Source of the DNA: Botryosphaeria dothidea
Lineage: Eukaryota > Ascomycota > Dothideomycetes > Botryosphaeriales > Botryosphaeriaceae
DNA length: 64,000 nt
Assembly (NCBI GenBank): GCA_011503125.2
Contig: WWBZ02000040.1
Span: 248,001-312,000 of the forward strand
Direction of reading: 5' to 3'
In this document: positions 21,816 through 32,519 of the stretch, piece after piece
Layout: the number at the start of each line of letters is the position of its first letter
Position numbering within the stretch: the stretch's first letter is position 1
Program-made: the position numbers and the translations under genes
Notes under the pieces: generated by a model
What the model was told of the DNA's origin: nothing
The model's input: only the letters and a program-made list of their open reading frames with translations
The model's database searches: none

Positions 21816-22989
21816 TCAACAAGCAGCTGCTGCCGCCTCGACGGCCCTTCGGACGGTGATCTCCTGAGCCACGCTGCGGTTGCGCTTGACGATATGCTCC
21901 GTGCGGCTCGCCAGTGACAATTCTGGTGCCATTATACGCCTGTTCATCTCCAGGAGTGTGTGGTATACCAACTTGATGGTTGGAACCGGGACGCCATTCT
22001 GGTCTGCCAGTCTGCAAATGTTTCCTGGAAGTTTATCAGCGTTGTCCCAGTGCCTGTCAGATATGGCATTCTTACCGCATAACGATTCTACCTCCATCGG
22101 CCTGTTCTTTCGTGCGTCTTGGAGCATCGAAGGCGCTAAAGATGGATTGTTCCTGGCAAATTCGATGGTCTGGACGGGAAGATCGTCCGAAAGCGAGATT
22201 TCAAGGTTGACTGCAACCTCGTATATCTCAGTAGCAAGCTGAAGCACTGTCTGCACATACGGAGATTCAAGCAGTGGATGTGTTTCGAGGCCGGAGATCG
22301 CAGTCATTGGGTTCCAGGCCCCATTGAAAATTTGCTTGGTCCACCGTTCGGCCTGCACATCACCAATTTGCTTGAATTTGTCGTCCAGAGCAACAAACTT
22401 CTCCAATTTCAGACTGTCCACTTCCGCAGCGCCACTGTCGCGCGGATCATACGTGCCAACGTGGAAGGCATGAGGTCGAATGTTGGAAACTTGTTGGATG
22501 ATGCCAGGAACTGGTTGCAGGCAGCTGATATAACAGACGGCAGACAGAATCGTGTTATTCCGGAACACACTACGAAGCGGGGCTTCTACCCCAACCCCGT
22601 TTTGAGCAGAGACGAGTGTCGTGTTTTTGGAAACAGCAGGTCCAAGCTCTTTGATGAAAGAAAAACCGTCGGAGGAAGTAACTTTGTTGGCGCAGACCAC
22701 ATAATCGAACGACATGTCGGACACCTCCCGGGTTGAGCGAATGACACGGTAGGGTGTAAATTGACCGTTACCCCACATCTTGGTCGTCAGCTGGATCCCT
22801 CGTCGTTTGACAGCCTCGTAATTTGAGCGGCAAACGACTGAGAGCCTGGCATTCGGGTTTTGTGCCAACCTCCATCCAAGTGTAGAACCCACAGCTGTGT
22901 CCATGGTCAGTACAGCTTTCAAAGATCTGTGCCGATTGCTCACCTCCTGTGCCAAAAATCAGAATGTCGAGGGGCTTCTGAACGGTCAT
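21816..22989 (-). CDS. Ketopantoate reductase-like (ApbA/PanE family) oxidoreductase
   Basis: Two exons, 22944-22989 and 21816-22894, surround a 49-nt intron (GTGAGC...CAG) and give 374 residues. The N-terminus is a Rossmann fold with the dinucleotide motif IFGTGAVGSTLG (residues 11-22) that the splice restores. Further family marks are VVCANKV (conserved Lys), AQNGVG, FNGAWNPMTAI and NGVPVPTIKLVYHTLLEM in the C-terminal helical domain. The family reduces 2-dehydropantoate to pantoate with NADPH in coenzyme A synthesis. Fungal genomes hold several paralogues, and some sit in metabolite clusters, so the real substrate is open. It is convergent with the A-T-TE synthetase across the transposon nest. 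The C-terminus is an Ala-rich tail (AVEAAAAAC). Confidence 0.88.
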
Positions 22990-25900
22990 CGTGGCGATTT
23001 CTGCCTCAATTACAACGAGAGACAACTACTATAGAGGCTGCCAGAACCTGCTGCAGTAGAAGGGCTTCACGGCATCAACGAGACAAAGAACGAAGAGTAG
23101 AGATGGAAACGACAATACGAACACACCTGGCGTGCAAGGAAGCGGACCGCGACATCTCCGCGAAGACTCCGGACCAGCCCTACATCTTGAAGCTTTCACG
23201 TATTCCGTGCTACCTACACCAGATAGAGGCACCGGACACGGTATGCCGCCAAGAATGGTTTGCCAAGTCACGGTCCTTGGTTCCTAAGCAACGGGCCCCA
23301 GTCCCTCATTCAACGGCCGTTCTCAGCGTCGTGAAACTCCAACAATGCCTCTCTGCAGGCAAACGGATATGTCTCTTGACCAATTATCTTTCTTCCTGTT
23401 TCCACATCCAAGCTGCCATCACCCGATGTGCGCGTCGTCCCAGAGAGGCCCGTCATCCCCTTGCCTGTGACGGGCCGATCACTTTGATAAGACTCCTCGC
23501 GCAGCACTTAGTTTCTCTACCCACGGCAGTCTTTCACGACATCCTTGCTGCCACGACGACTTACGGAATGACACGCACAAAACGTCTGGAGAACCATTAG
23601 CCAGGCACGACCCGCTTCCCATTCGTTCGACCGGATAAGGCGTGGCAAGTTGGACCTGCCACAACTCTACCGAATGTTTGGGTCCAACTTGCCAAAGACG
23701 TTACTTTTACGTGCTCGGGATGGTCTGCGTTCAGCATTCCAGAGCTCCTGCTGGAATTTTCTTCACGATTAAAACTTCAACGAAATTTCCCACGTCTCGT
23801 ATCGCCGATGCGCAATGAGCAGGGGAGCCTTTGCCCGATGCCAATTGAATTACCTTTTCCAGCTTCATTCATCCGCCCCCAGGTATGAAGTCAAAGCGTT
23901 CGTCCAGACGAGAATTTATCTGAGATCGTGAATCACCACGTCCAGATGAATGCTTCATATTGGGCATCTTTCAACAAAGCTCGGGGCTAATCCATGAACA
24001 GTCGTGCTGATAAGCAGTGTTCTATGTCGACTCTTCCCAGGAATGTAGGAAGATTTCCAAGCTCAGGGTTAACCAAGGTTACGACTCAAGCCCGTCTGCC
24101 TACATTCCGCTGAACTATTTCCTCGGGATTCCTATTTCCAACCTACGGAGTAACATCCGTGCCTTCTTAATGTTTCAGAAGACGACAAGCCACCCCTGCT
24201 GTCCCGCATGTGCGTATCTTGCGAAAGTGTACTTGTTTCTCCCTATCTCTGGAGTTAAGCATTCCATAAGTGGTATGGACTTTTTCTCGTTTGCGATTGC
24301 GCAAGATGCGGGAAATGCCACGTTATCCGATTTCGTGGCAAATTCGCCTTTCGGGCACTTTTTTTGAGCGTCGCGTTGATAGCGGAAGTCTCGCCGCTTC
24401 AGCTCACTACAGAACGCCTCCGAAGAGTGATTCTGCATCGCTGCGCATGGAGAGCTCAACTAATCGTTCGCACTCTATCAAGTTGTCGCACGTTATCAAG
24501 AAGACTGATGAACAACATCAGGGTGAAAACTCCACCCCCACGCGAGTGACACGGTATACGTGAGAATATGATGACTTCTTCGCCGCATTTTGGCATGACG
24601 AAATGCTTGTCTCATCATGATTCGCAACCTTCCGACGAGAATCACATGTGAGGAGCAGGGGAAGGACGCGCAAAAAGGCAATTGTTGGGCTGAACCCCGC
24701 TCGCTTCAATGGAACAGTCGAAATCCTCTGCAAAGTGAGAAATATCCATTGCGGCGTAGTGCAGCATGTGGCGCACTTTTCTGCAGTTTGCGTCAGCACC
24801 CAGTATCGCGACAAAGAATACGAACGAAGAGCTTGGCAGATACCGAGTCCTGCTCTTAATGCTCCCGCGACAATTGACTGACCGAGTTCATACTTCTTCT
24901 CGGCAAAGATTAGGAAGGCAGAACACAGTCTGTCCAAGCGACCGGAAGGCGAAACAGATCCGGCAAATCTGCCGCTTCGTCAGCAGGCCTTCAGGCCGAT
25001 CAGCCCAATCGAGAACACTGCCTCGTTAGCCGATGGCGCACACCACCACTTTCTCAGTCAAGGAGCAAGCCACTTCTCTTGTTCGGGTCCCTGCGGCAGC
25101 TTCTGACCTCCTTCCCCATGGGACCGTCTTCTGAATGATCAGCCTGCAGATTTGACTGCTCACATGAGAAAGCACTGGAGAATCGCTGTCAGCTATAAGA
25201 CCTTCGCCTGCTCTCTCAAGACTTTCGGCCCCTTTGTTGCTTTTGCTGCTCTGCGTGCCCACGGCCTGCCCGTGTCGTTCCGAAAGAGGAAGTTTATCCC
25301 CCCTAGACTGCTCTACCAATCCTTACCTAGGTCGTCGCGACACGTCAGACCTCGAGACCATGAAGGATTCTCCGGCATCCAGTAACGTCGAACCACTCTT
25401 CCAAAAGCCCTCCGCAGCAGCTAATGATGTTTAGTCTCCTGTAGTCCGAAAACATGTCACGGCTTGTTACACAACATCTTGGACGAGACACCTCCGTCGC
25501 CATCTCCGATCGTTGACAAGGCTGATGTCTGCCTGGCCTCGTGAGCTGAAGGGACTATGTCCGGGACATAGCGAAGCGGCCCTGATCATAATACAGGGCA
25601 TGAATAACGGCCTCCCGCAACGTGTGTGGTGACAGCCCTGCGGAAGATTGGGCAGCCTTTCCAACATCATCTTGGCGGGGAGAGTCCTTCAATGGCAGGG
25701 TTTGCGCCGATGATGCGCAAAGCTGTCTTATCCGGCTGACCGGCCGATCGCCCTGAACCGCGTGACGGGAAGGGACATCAGAAGTCACTCATTCGTCCTG
25801 CGTCTCTTGCCTCCGATTCGTTGGGGGCGGCCCGTTCCAGTAGCGGATGGCTCAGGGGCCTTGTTCGAAGTCCGTATAGGCCGACTCACCAAGTAATTTC

Positions 25901-26454
25901 TTCTGAAGTATTTCATTTGCCTATGTTGTGCTTATTGACAATCTTCAGATACTTGCATGTATATGTACCGCACCACCATTCCCGGTCCTCCTTCTGCCAG
26001 CTCACCATGTCCTTGAGGTTGGGCACATGCATATTCGTCAACCAGATGCTCGGTTCTTTGTGGATAGTATGTCTTATTGGTACCAAGTCATAATGCTGAC
26101 CTAACGTTCGTTGACTTCAGCCTCAGCCTTGACTTCACCCCCTTTGACAAGAAAACTTGCTAGTGAGACTAGCAACAGCCCTTATCCACACCAGAGCTGT
26201 AGAAAGATCAGAAAGTTCAACGTCGTTTGATGCCGTGAGAGGACAGTCATTGCCTTCCGCCCTTCGCGAATGTCAAATCTCAGAAGCAACAACCTCAACA
26301 ACCAGCCAAACCAGCAAGCTTCCGAGGTCGGGAGTGCTATTTCAAAGAGATTGAATGACCTCAAAGATCTTCTCTAAGTAACTCCTATCGCCGTGCTGCT
26401 TTTTGAGCTTCAGAGTTGGTCTCTAAATCTACCTGCGCCGTCGGAGTCAAGTCG
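22990..26454. other. Gene-free 3.5-kb stretch
   Basis: I find no frame with family-like sequence; open frames are short, and those on the two strands overlap. A 14-nt perfect inverted repeat (TGGCAAGTTGGACC at 23643-23656 and its complement at 23681-23694) could form a hairpin with a 24-nt loop. The stretch must hold the promoters of the reductase (left) and of the zinc-finger gene (right). There is no RIP signature. Confidence 0.45.
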
Positions 26455-27600
26455 ATGGATCGACCGGACGATTTCGGATTTTGGTCCCCTCGAAACGACG
26501 AAGCCTACCCCTCGATGTCTCCTCACAATACCTTCGGAGACGAGGCCAACACCGGATGGAGACAGGATGTCAATGCATGTGGCCAACGAGAGCCTTACGA
26601 ATCCAATCACAACGCGCCTCGCAACTCCTCTGAAGGCATATTCATGGATCATTCCTATGGAACACGAGGGACATATGCGACTGTGCCGGGCAACGAACTT
26701 CTTCAGCTTAATATCGGTGCGCGAAGCTTCTCGGGTCCTCATCAGACACATTCGCCGTCAAGCTGGACCTCGGAGCAAGCTCCTCGAGACATCGTCCAGC
26801 CTCGCGCCTCTACCACACACCAGCCCATGAGCACGGCATACGACGGTGCGACATGGCGAGCAGAATTTCGCCTAGACACGAGGCAGTCGCAAATCCCATG
26901 TTGGAATGTCTGTGGCTCACACCTCGCTCAAACGCTCCCGGAGGGTGTGACACACAGCTACACCCCAACAATTCCAAGGAACGTTTCTCGAAGTATCTTA
27001 CAGCACAATTCTTTCAATGATATTTCGATATTTCATCACCAAGGCGAGGATACCTGTGAAAACGCCAGAACGACGTTTCCGTCTTCCATTTCTGGTGGAG
27101 AGTACAACCAAAACACGCCATTGTCGGAACAAGCCGCTGTCTTTTGCCAAAGGTGCATGTACTCTCATGTCACGTCTGGGTTCATGTGCGCTCCTGAATA
27201 CACTGATCCATCCTCGGGATTTGACTCTTGTCAAAATCTCAGCCCTTACCTTCATCAGAGTAATGCGCAGTCCGCCTCGCCGAACCCGTCTTGCAGCAAT
27301 ATTGCTACCTCTCGAGTTCCATCAGATCCTAAGGAGCATTACGTTAAGGAATCCTGCCGGAGAGGTTGTGGACAAGTGTTCAAGGGGCACGTGGCTGGAG
27401 ACGTAAGACACAACCGTAAACGACACGAGGCATATTCTTGCCCTTTACGGCAGACACTTCTACCACCACTCATTTGCCGTGGCCGGAGCTGCAGAAGAAT
27501 CTTCCGCAGAGATGATAGCAGAAGGGCACATGAACTCCGCCATCACCATCACGAAGGTTTACCTCCTCCTTCACGTACGAAGCGTGGGAGACTTGGTTGA
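26455..27600 (+). CDS. Putative zinc-finger protein, intronless
   Basis: The frame from ATG 26455 (MDRPDDFGFWSPRND) encodes 381 residues without introns. Most of it is low-complexity, rich in Ser, Asn, His, Gln and Thr and probably disordered. The C-terminus has two Cys/His clusters spaced like C2H2 fingers: C-x3-C (CRRGCGQVF) followed by RHNRKRH, and C-x4-C (CRGRSCRRIF) followed by HELRHHHH. They are followed by a basic tail (RTKRGRLG). This layout, a disordered body plus terminal fingers, suggests a DNA-binding regulator, but the spacings are not classical and the family is not recognised. A CxxC pair (FCQRCMYSH) occurs upstream. Its target is unknown; the synthetase, reductase and ABC pump are the nearest metabolic genes. 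Confidence 0.6.
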   Translation: MDRPDDFGFWSPRNDEAYPSMSPHNTFGDEANTGWRQDVNACGQREPYESNHNAPRNSSEGIFMDHSYGTRGTYATVPGNELLQLNIGARSFSGPHQTHSPSSWTSEQAPRDIVQPRASTTHQPMSTAYDGATWRAEFRLDTRQSQIPCWNVCGSHLAQTLPEGVTHSYTPTIPRNVSRSILQHNSFNDISIFHHQGEDTCENARTTFPSSISGGEYNQNTPLSEQAAVFCQRCMYSHVTSGFMCAPEYTDPSSGFDSCQNLSPYLHQSNAQSASPNPSCSNIATSRVPSDPKEHYVKESCRRGCGQVFKGHVAGDVRHNRKRHEAYSCPLRQTLLPPLICRGRSCRRIFRRDDSRRAHELRHHHHEGLPPPSRTKRGRLG

Positions 27601-28573
27601 AGCAATATTTCTGTTCTTATCATACAGACGCATGCGCGAAGTCGTTTTCTTTTTGGAATTCAATCTGCTTTGGCAAACCTGTCGGTTCCATCTCTTTTTC
27701 TCACATTTCACCAATAGCATGCAATTGCATTGCCCGTTTCATGAACCAATCTCATTCTTGTATTCCAGCCTCGTGCAAAATTCCGCCGCCAATGATCCGA
27801 GCAAATTGTCCGCTAAAAAGAAGAACCTATCCGACACAATCGGAATGAGAAGAAACCGGTGAATAGAGACCAGCCCATATCAAAGTCCTGTGAGGGGTCA
27901 ACTAGTTGTTACCAGCCCGTTATATCTAATGCTGACGCCGATCTCATTCCGCTACGCCAACCGAAGCGTATCTCCCGGATTTCGACCAACCGGTCATTAT
28001 CTCCCCCACATCACTTAATCGAGGCTGTACGGCAGGAGCCGGACCGCCCGGCGGCTGCCTAGTAAACGTGCCACTTGCAGAGAGACACGCTGCGACATGC
28101 TTCCCCTCCCCGTCAATGACGGCACTCTGCGTCCGAGATACTTCAGCCGCAGTGACCCGTCGATTCCCGGAAATGCCTCAGATGGGGCTCGTTTCTGCCG
28201 GATCTGCGTAATTAATACGCATAACACCTCTTTCTGCTCCTGGAAGTAAAAGGGCGAGGATATGGGAACGAAGGACGGTGGACTTGTAAGGCTGTTGCTA
28301 CGAGCCGCAAAAGTCTATGCAGCTCCCGTGCAGATAACGGTGAGACCGGGCCAACACACCCTCGCAATGCCAGCTGAGACGTGGCACCTTCGGTAGCGTG
28401 CCGGCCAAGATGTGTATTACATGCAGCCCGGCTCTACCGATTGGGCGCGAGAAAGGATGCGGCTCAATTGACACTTGGCTCTATTGACTCCACATATGAT
28501 CTTCGGTCATGGTCACAGCCACATCCAATCAGACTTCATGACGGAAACCAATCATCTTCACTATCGTCAATGT
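27601..28573. other. Intergenic region between convergent genes
   Basis: It lies between the 3' ends of the zinc-finger gene and the minus-strand coiled-coil gene. No gene, repeat or RNA is recognised. Confidence 0.4.
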
Positions 28574-31464
28574 CTAACCACCCATCAATCCTTTCCAGCG
28601 CGCCTGCCATTTGCACAGACACAGACTCACCCACCAACCCACCCATCCCTCTTCCCCTCCCGCTCCGCCCTCATCCTCCTCTCTTCCTCCACCGCGCTCC
28701 TCATCCGCCTCCTCGGCGGCAGCAGCGCCTCCGTCGACACCACCCCTTCCCCCACCCGGCCGCATCCGACTCGTATGCTCGACCAGGATATTCCACTCCC
28801 ACGGCTCGACCTCCTTCAGCACTACGATGACATCCCTATCGGCCTACGGGGCGGCGGATGCGCAAAAAGCAAGTTCGTCAGCACAGGCCAATATTTTCCG
28901 GCATCGGCAGCGGTAGTGTAGGTGCTCAGGAAGGGGTCGTCGTTTGTCGTCGTTGGACGGCTTCTGGGGGTATGCTCCAACGGTCTTGGCGCGGGGGCGG
29001 TGGGGGGTTCGGGCAGGGATGCTGGGGCTGAGGTGGCGGCGGCTACTCACCCTGTCCCACTCCCACGGCAGCCCGTAGTACGACAGCGTGTCGGGGGAGA
29101 TCTGGCTCTTGTAGACTCTGGTCATCCTCGTTCGGTGCTGTTGGTGTTGATGGGGCGGCGGTGGCGGCGGTGGTGGCGGTGGCAACGGGCGTGATGGATG
29201 CTGGAAGGGAAAAGGCGGGTGATGAGGGGTCGTTTCCTCGGGGTGGGCAGTTCGAGCTTGTGGGAAGAAGGACGGTTGCGTGTAGACGCTGGACGGGCTC
29301 GGTTCGGGCAATTGAGAATGGAGGATGACGGTCGGGTGCTCCGCTGGCGGGAGTGAAAGCCGGTTGGGCGGTGGCTGAGTGTGGTCGGGTAGGGGTTCTG
29401 CTACCGCATGTTCAGGTATTGAGGCAGGGGAATCCTCCTGTGATGTTCGTTGTTGCCGCTGCAGTGACGCGATGCGGCGGTGGCGAGACATGAAGCTGGA
29501 AACACGACTCTTGTCTGTAATCCCAGTATTCTCACGAGATTCCTTCGATCTCTTGGCTACTTTGACAACGTTTATGTCACTTTGATCCACGGGCTTGAGT
29601 CGGAGGGTCTTTGCCAGCCTGCGAAGTCTGGAACCCGTCCTTGATGGCCGTTTCGTACTAGTTGGTGTGGTAGGGCTATTGATCGTGTGCTCCCTATTGT
29701 CCCAAAGGGGTGACGCTACCATTGGTCGGTAGTCCGTTGCATAATGTGTTTGTGCGGAGTTGGTATTCTGAATCTCCGTTGGGAACGACTCTGACATGGG
29801 GGTTTCTGGTGCAGCCCGTGATAGCTCTGATGGCCTGTTGTGTGCGTAAGATGGCACTTTCAGACTGCTTGACTTCTGTGGTGTGTCTCTGATAAACTCT
29901 TCTGACTGAGCTTTCCGCGTTTGGTCTGGAGGTTCGAAGGATACTCGCTGACCTTTGCCTTTGTCTGCATCTTCAGTGGAGCCTTGTGGTATACCCCAAG
30001 CACTCGACTCAAGCTGCTCGTGCATCCGCCGCTCGATCAGAACAAACTCTGAGTTCAGCTGCTGCTGGATTTGCCAAATCTCATCCTGATGTCGTTGCTC
30101 TGCCTGCCGGATTTGCTGACCGGTCTGCTGGTAAATCTCATTCATCTCCTTCTGCGCGCGGTCTCCAATAATTCTTGCCTCATTCATGAGCATCTTCCTC
30201 CGCTCGTTCTCTTTCTCTTCTTCTACGCGGAGAGTTTCCTTATATTCCGCAATAGCCGCCTCCCTAATGGACTTCTCCCTTCTCTCCTCTTCCCCCTTCT
30301 TCTTCACGTACTCCTCAATGACCGCTTTTCTTTCATCCTCATTCAGGCCACGGCTTTGCACTTCATCCAGCTTCCGCACCAGGCCTCTGTTGTGCTGCTC
30401 CAGCGTCTGCAGTCTTGTGCTGATGAACTTTCGAAACTGCTCGTGATCTTGCTGCCAGTCCTTGGCTTGCGTGCCACAAGGCGAGACATCGGAAGCCTCG
30501 GTAGTCGGACTTTTTGTTTTGATAAGCTCCTCAGAATCCTCTTCTTTGAAGGTTGAAGAGTTTTCCTCAATCCACTTGGTAGTATTAGGGTGCGCCGAGT
30601 CTGCCGCTGACGACGTTGCCCCATCGCCACCGCTCTTGGAGTCGCCCATTCTGCGGACTACAGAATCATCCCCCTCGTCGTCACTGACAGCCATGAAGCT
30701 GTTCTGCGACTGTGAGACTGATAGTGCACGGACGACGTATTCGCGGTCCAGACCTTCCTCTAATCCAGGATGGACGACAGGAGGAGCGGAGTCGGACGCG
30801 TCACGTACCACGAAGGCCTGAGCGGTCTCAGATCCGGGGGTCATCGGTACTATTGGCGCATTTCCTAGCTCATCTAGCGTATCTCCGGTAGTTGCGGTCC
30901 AGTTCGAAGCCTTGCGAGTGCCTACAGTGCTGTAGGAAACTTGCCGGAAGCGGTTGTCGGGGGTCGGCGTCTTGAATAGTCCTCGAGGGATCAGTTGCAG
31001 AATCCTGACCAGGCTCACTTTTCAGAAACAGCTCGATAGCATGAGTCTGGCCTTCTAGACATTCGACATCATTGGAGATGTGAGCGACTGTTGCACGGGC
31101 TTCTTCTGCGCTGTGGTCCGAAGTAAGCGTCTGCCGTCCATCCCTTTCTACTCAGATAAACTTACCGTTCACCACTGATTTCTTCGTTGTCTTTCAGAAG
31201 ATTGCCAACCACCCGCAATCGGATGTATATGCCATCGAAAGACTTGACAATCGATTTCTTGAAGCTTTTTCCAGAGGTCTCCAAAGTCTCTAGCGCACCG
31301 CCCTCCACACCAATCTTCTCCCCCCAATCTTGAAACCTGGAGAAGCAGTCGTCGAGCCTTTTCAAGTGCTCATTGCTGATGAGCTTCGGGTCAGTCCTCT
31401 TGGTAACACCGTCAAAGCGTGAAAGCAACTGCTGATGCTGATGCGCAAGAGAGCCGCGGCCCAT
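28574..31464 (-). CDS. Large coiled-coil protein of a fungal-specific family
   Basis: The best model has four exons (31166-31464, 31019-31110, 29051-30939, 28574-28843) and 849 residues; the third exon's acceptor and the last exon's end are less certain. The N-terminus (LKRLDDCFSRFQDWGEKIG, then FDGIYIRLRVVGNLLKD) is helical and resembles N-terminal domains of fungal HeLo-like or NACHT-type proteins. Residues about 230-370 form a long charged coiled coil (EEYVKKKGEEERREKSIREA; QQIRQAEQRHQDEI). A disordered Ser/Pro part with a poly-Pro run follows. The C-terminus YKSQISPDTLSYYGLPWEWD, spliced to a segment containing DVIVVLKEVEPWEWNILVEH, matches a motif I remember from fungal proteins of unknown function. 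Function unknown; cytosolic, with no signal or membrane segment. Confidence 0.65.
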
Positions 31465-32519
31465 CTTCACTTAAGACCAGGAATTAAGGGATAGCGGCAG
31501 CAAGAATGAAGGAAAAAGTGGAGAGACCCGCATGCGATCTCGGCGTTTGTTATACGGATCTCTTCAGTCATAGAAGGTGCTTTCGCGTAACGGAGTGCCG
31601 GGATTTGGCGGAGCGGATTAGTTCACGACGGCGCATGGGAGTGCTCCCTGGCTACGGGAGAGCTGCTGCGGTAGCTTCTGGACGGCCGGCTCTGGCCTTC
31701 CTGGCGTTGCGTCGAGCCTTACACTAACGCAGTAGTATCATGGTAGTGCATAGCAGTAGGTCATTATTTGCTCCATAGGAAGTGTAGAAACGTCGCTGCC
31801 GCTCTAGCGCCTTCTGGATACCTTCGGTTGCATGTCAGCCCCGCTGAGCCTCCAATACTCCTCCATTCCTGATGTTTCGTTCAACCTATCACCAGTTTCT
31901 GACGTGATAAGTGTACCACAAGCACCTTAGCCAGGGGTGCAAGGCCTGATGAAGTCTATTCTACAGCGAAATCCGCAACGGGTAAAAGCCGCAGCTTTGA
32001 GGTTCGTCTTTCTGAGGAGGGACCGCTGTCTTCTAATCAAGAAGGCTGTCAGTCGCAGGATACAGCGTACCAACCATCCCCCAAAATAAAACACGGGTAG
32101 TTTTACAAACCTTCTTGAAAAAAAAAATGAGAGTATGCCGTGCGCTTTCTTCAGTCCTTGCTCGGCGTAACGCGGGACTGCATAGCTGAATTTGGCGGAA
32201 CGCGATGTGCTGTTCGCGTCAACTTGCCAACCAATCTAACTTCACCATGATCCACGGCTACCATACAGTCACGTTGATTGACATTCGTATGAAGGGTGAT
32301 CTATTACGATTATAGCAAGGAGGGGAGTTAGCCTACCAAGAAAAGCACGGCACCCAGAACAAACGCAGCAGCATCTAAACCTACACCATTCTCCAGCCCC
32401 CACCATCTATCGCCTTTCACATGCTCACAGATTCTTCAATCCTGCACAGCCCCCATGCCGCAACTGCAGAAACGAAAGACCGAAAGCCAACGCCGCAGCA
32501 GCCGTCACTCGCCTATCGC
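31465..32519. other. Intergenic region, putative promoter of the coiled-coil gene
   Basis: The 1 kb between two minus-strand genes holds no recognised gene. An A-tract at about 32117 and short open frames are all I see. Confidence 0.4.
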
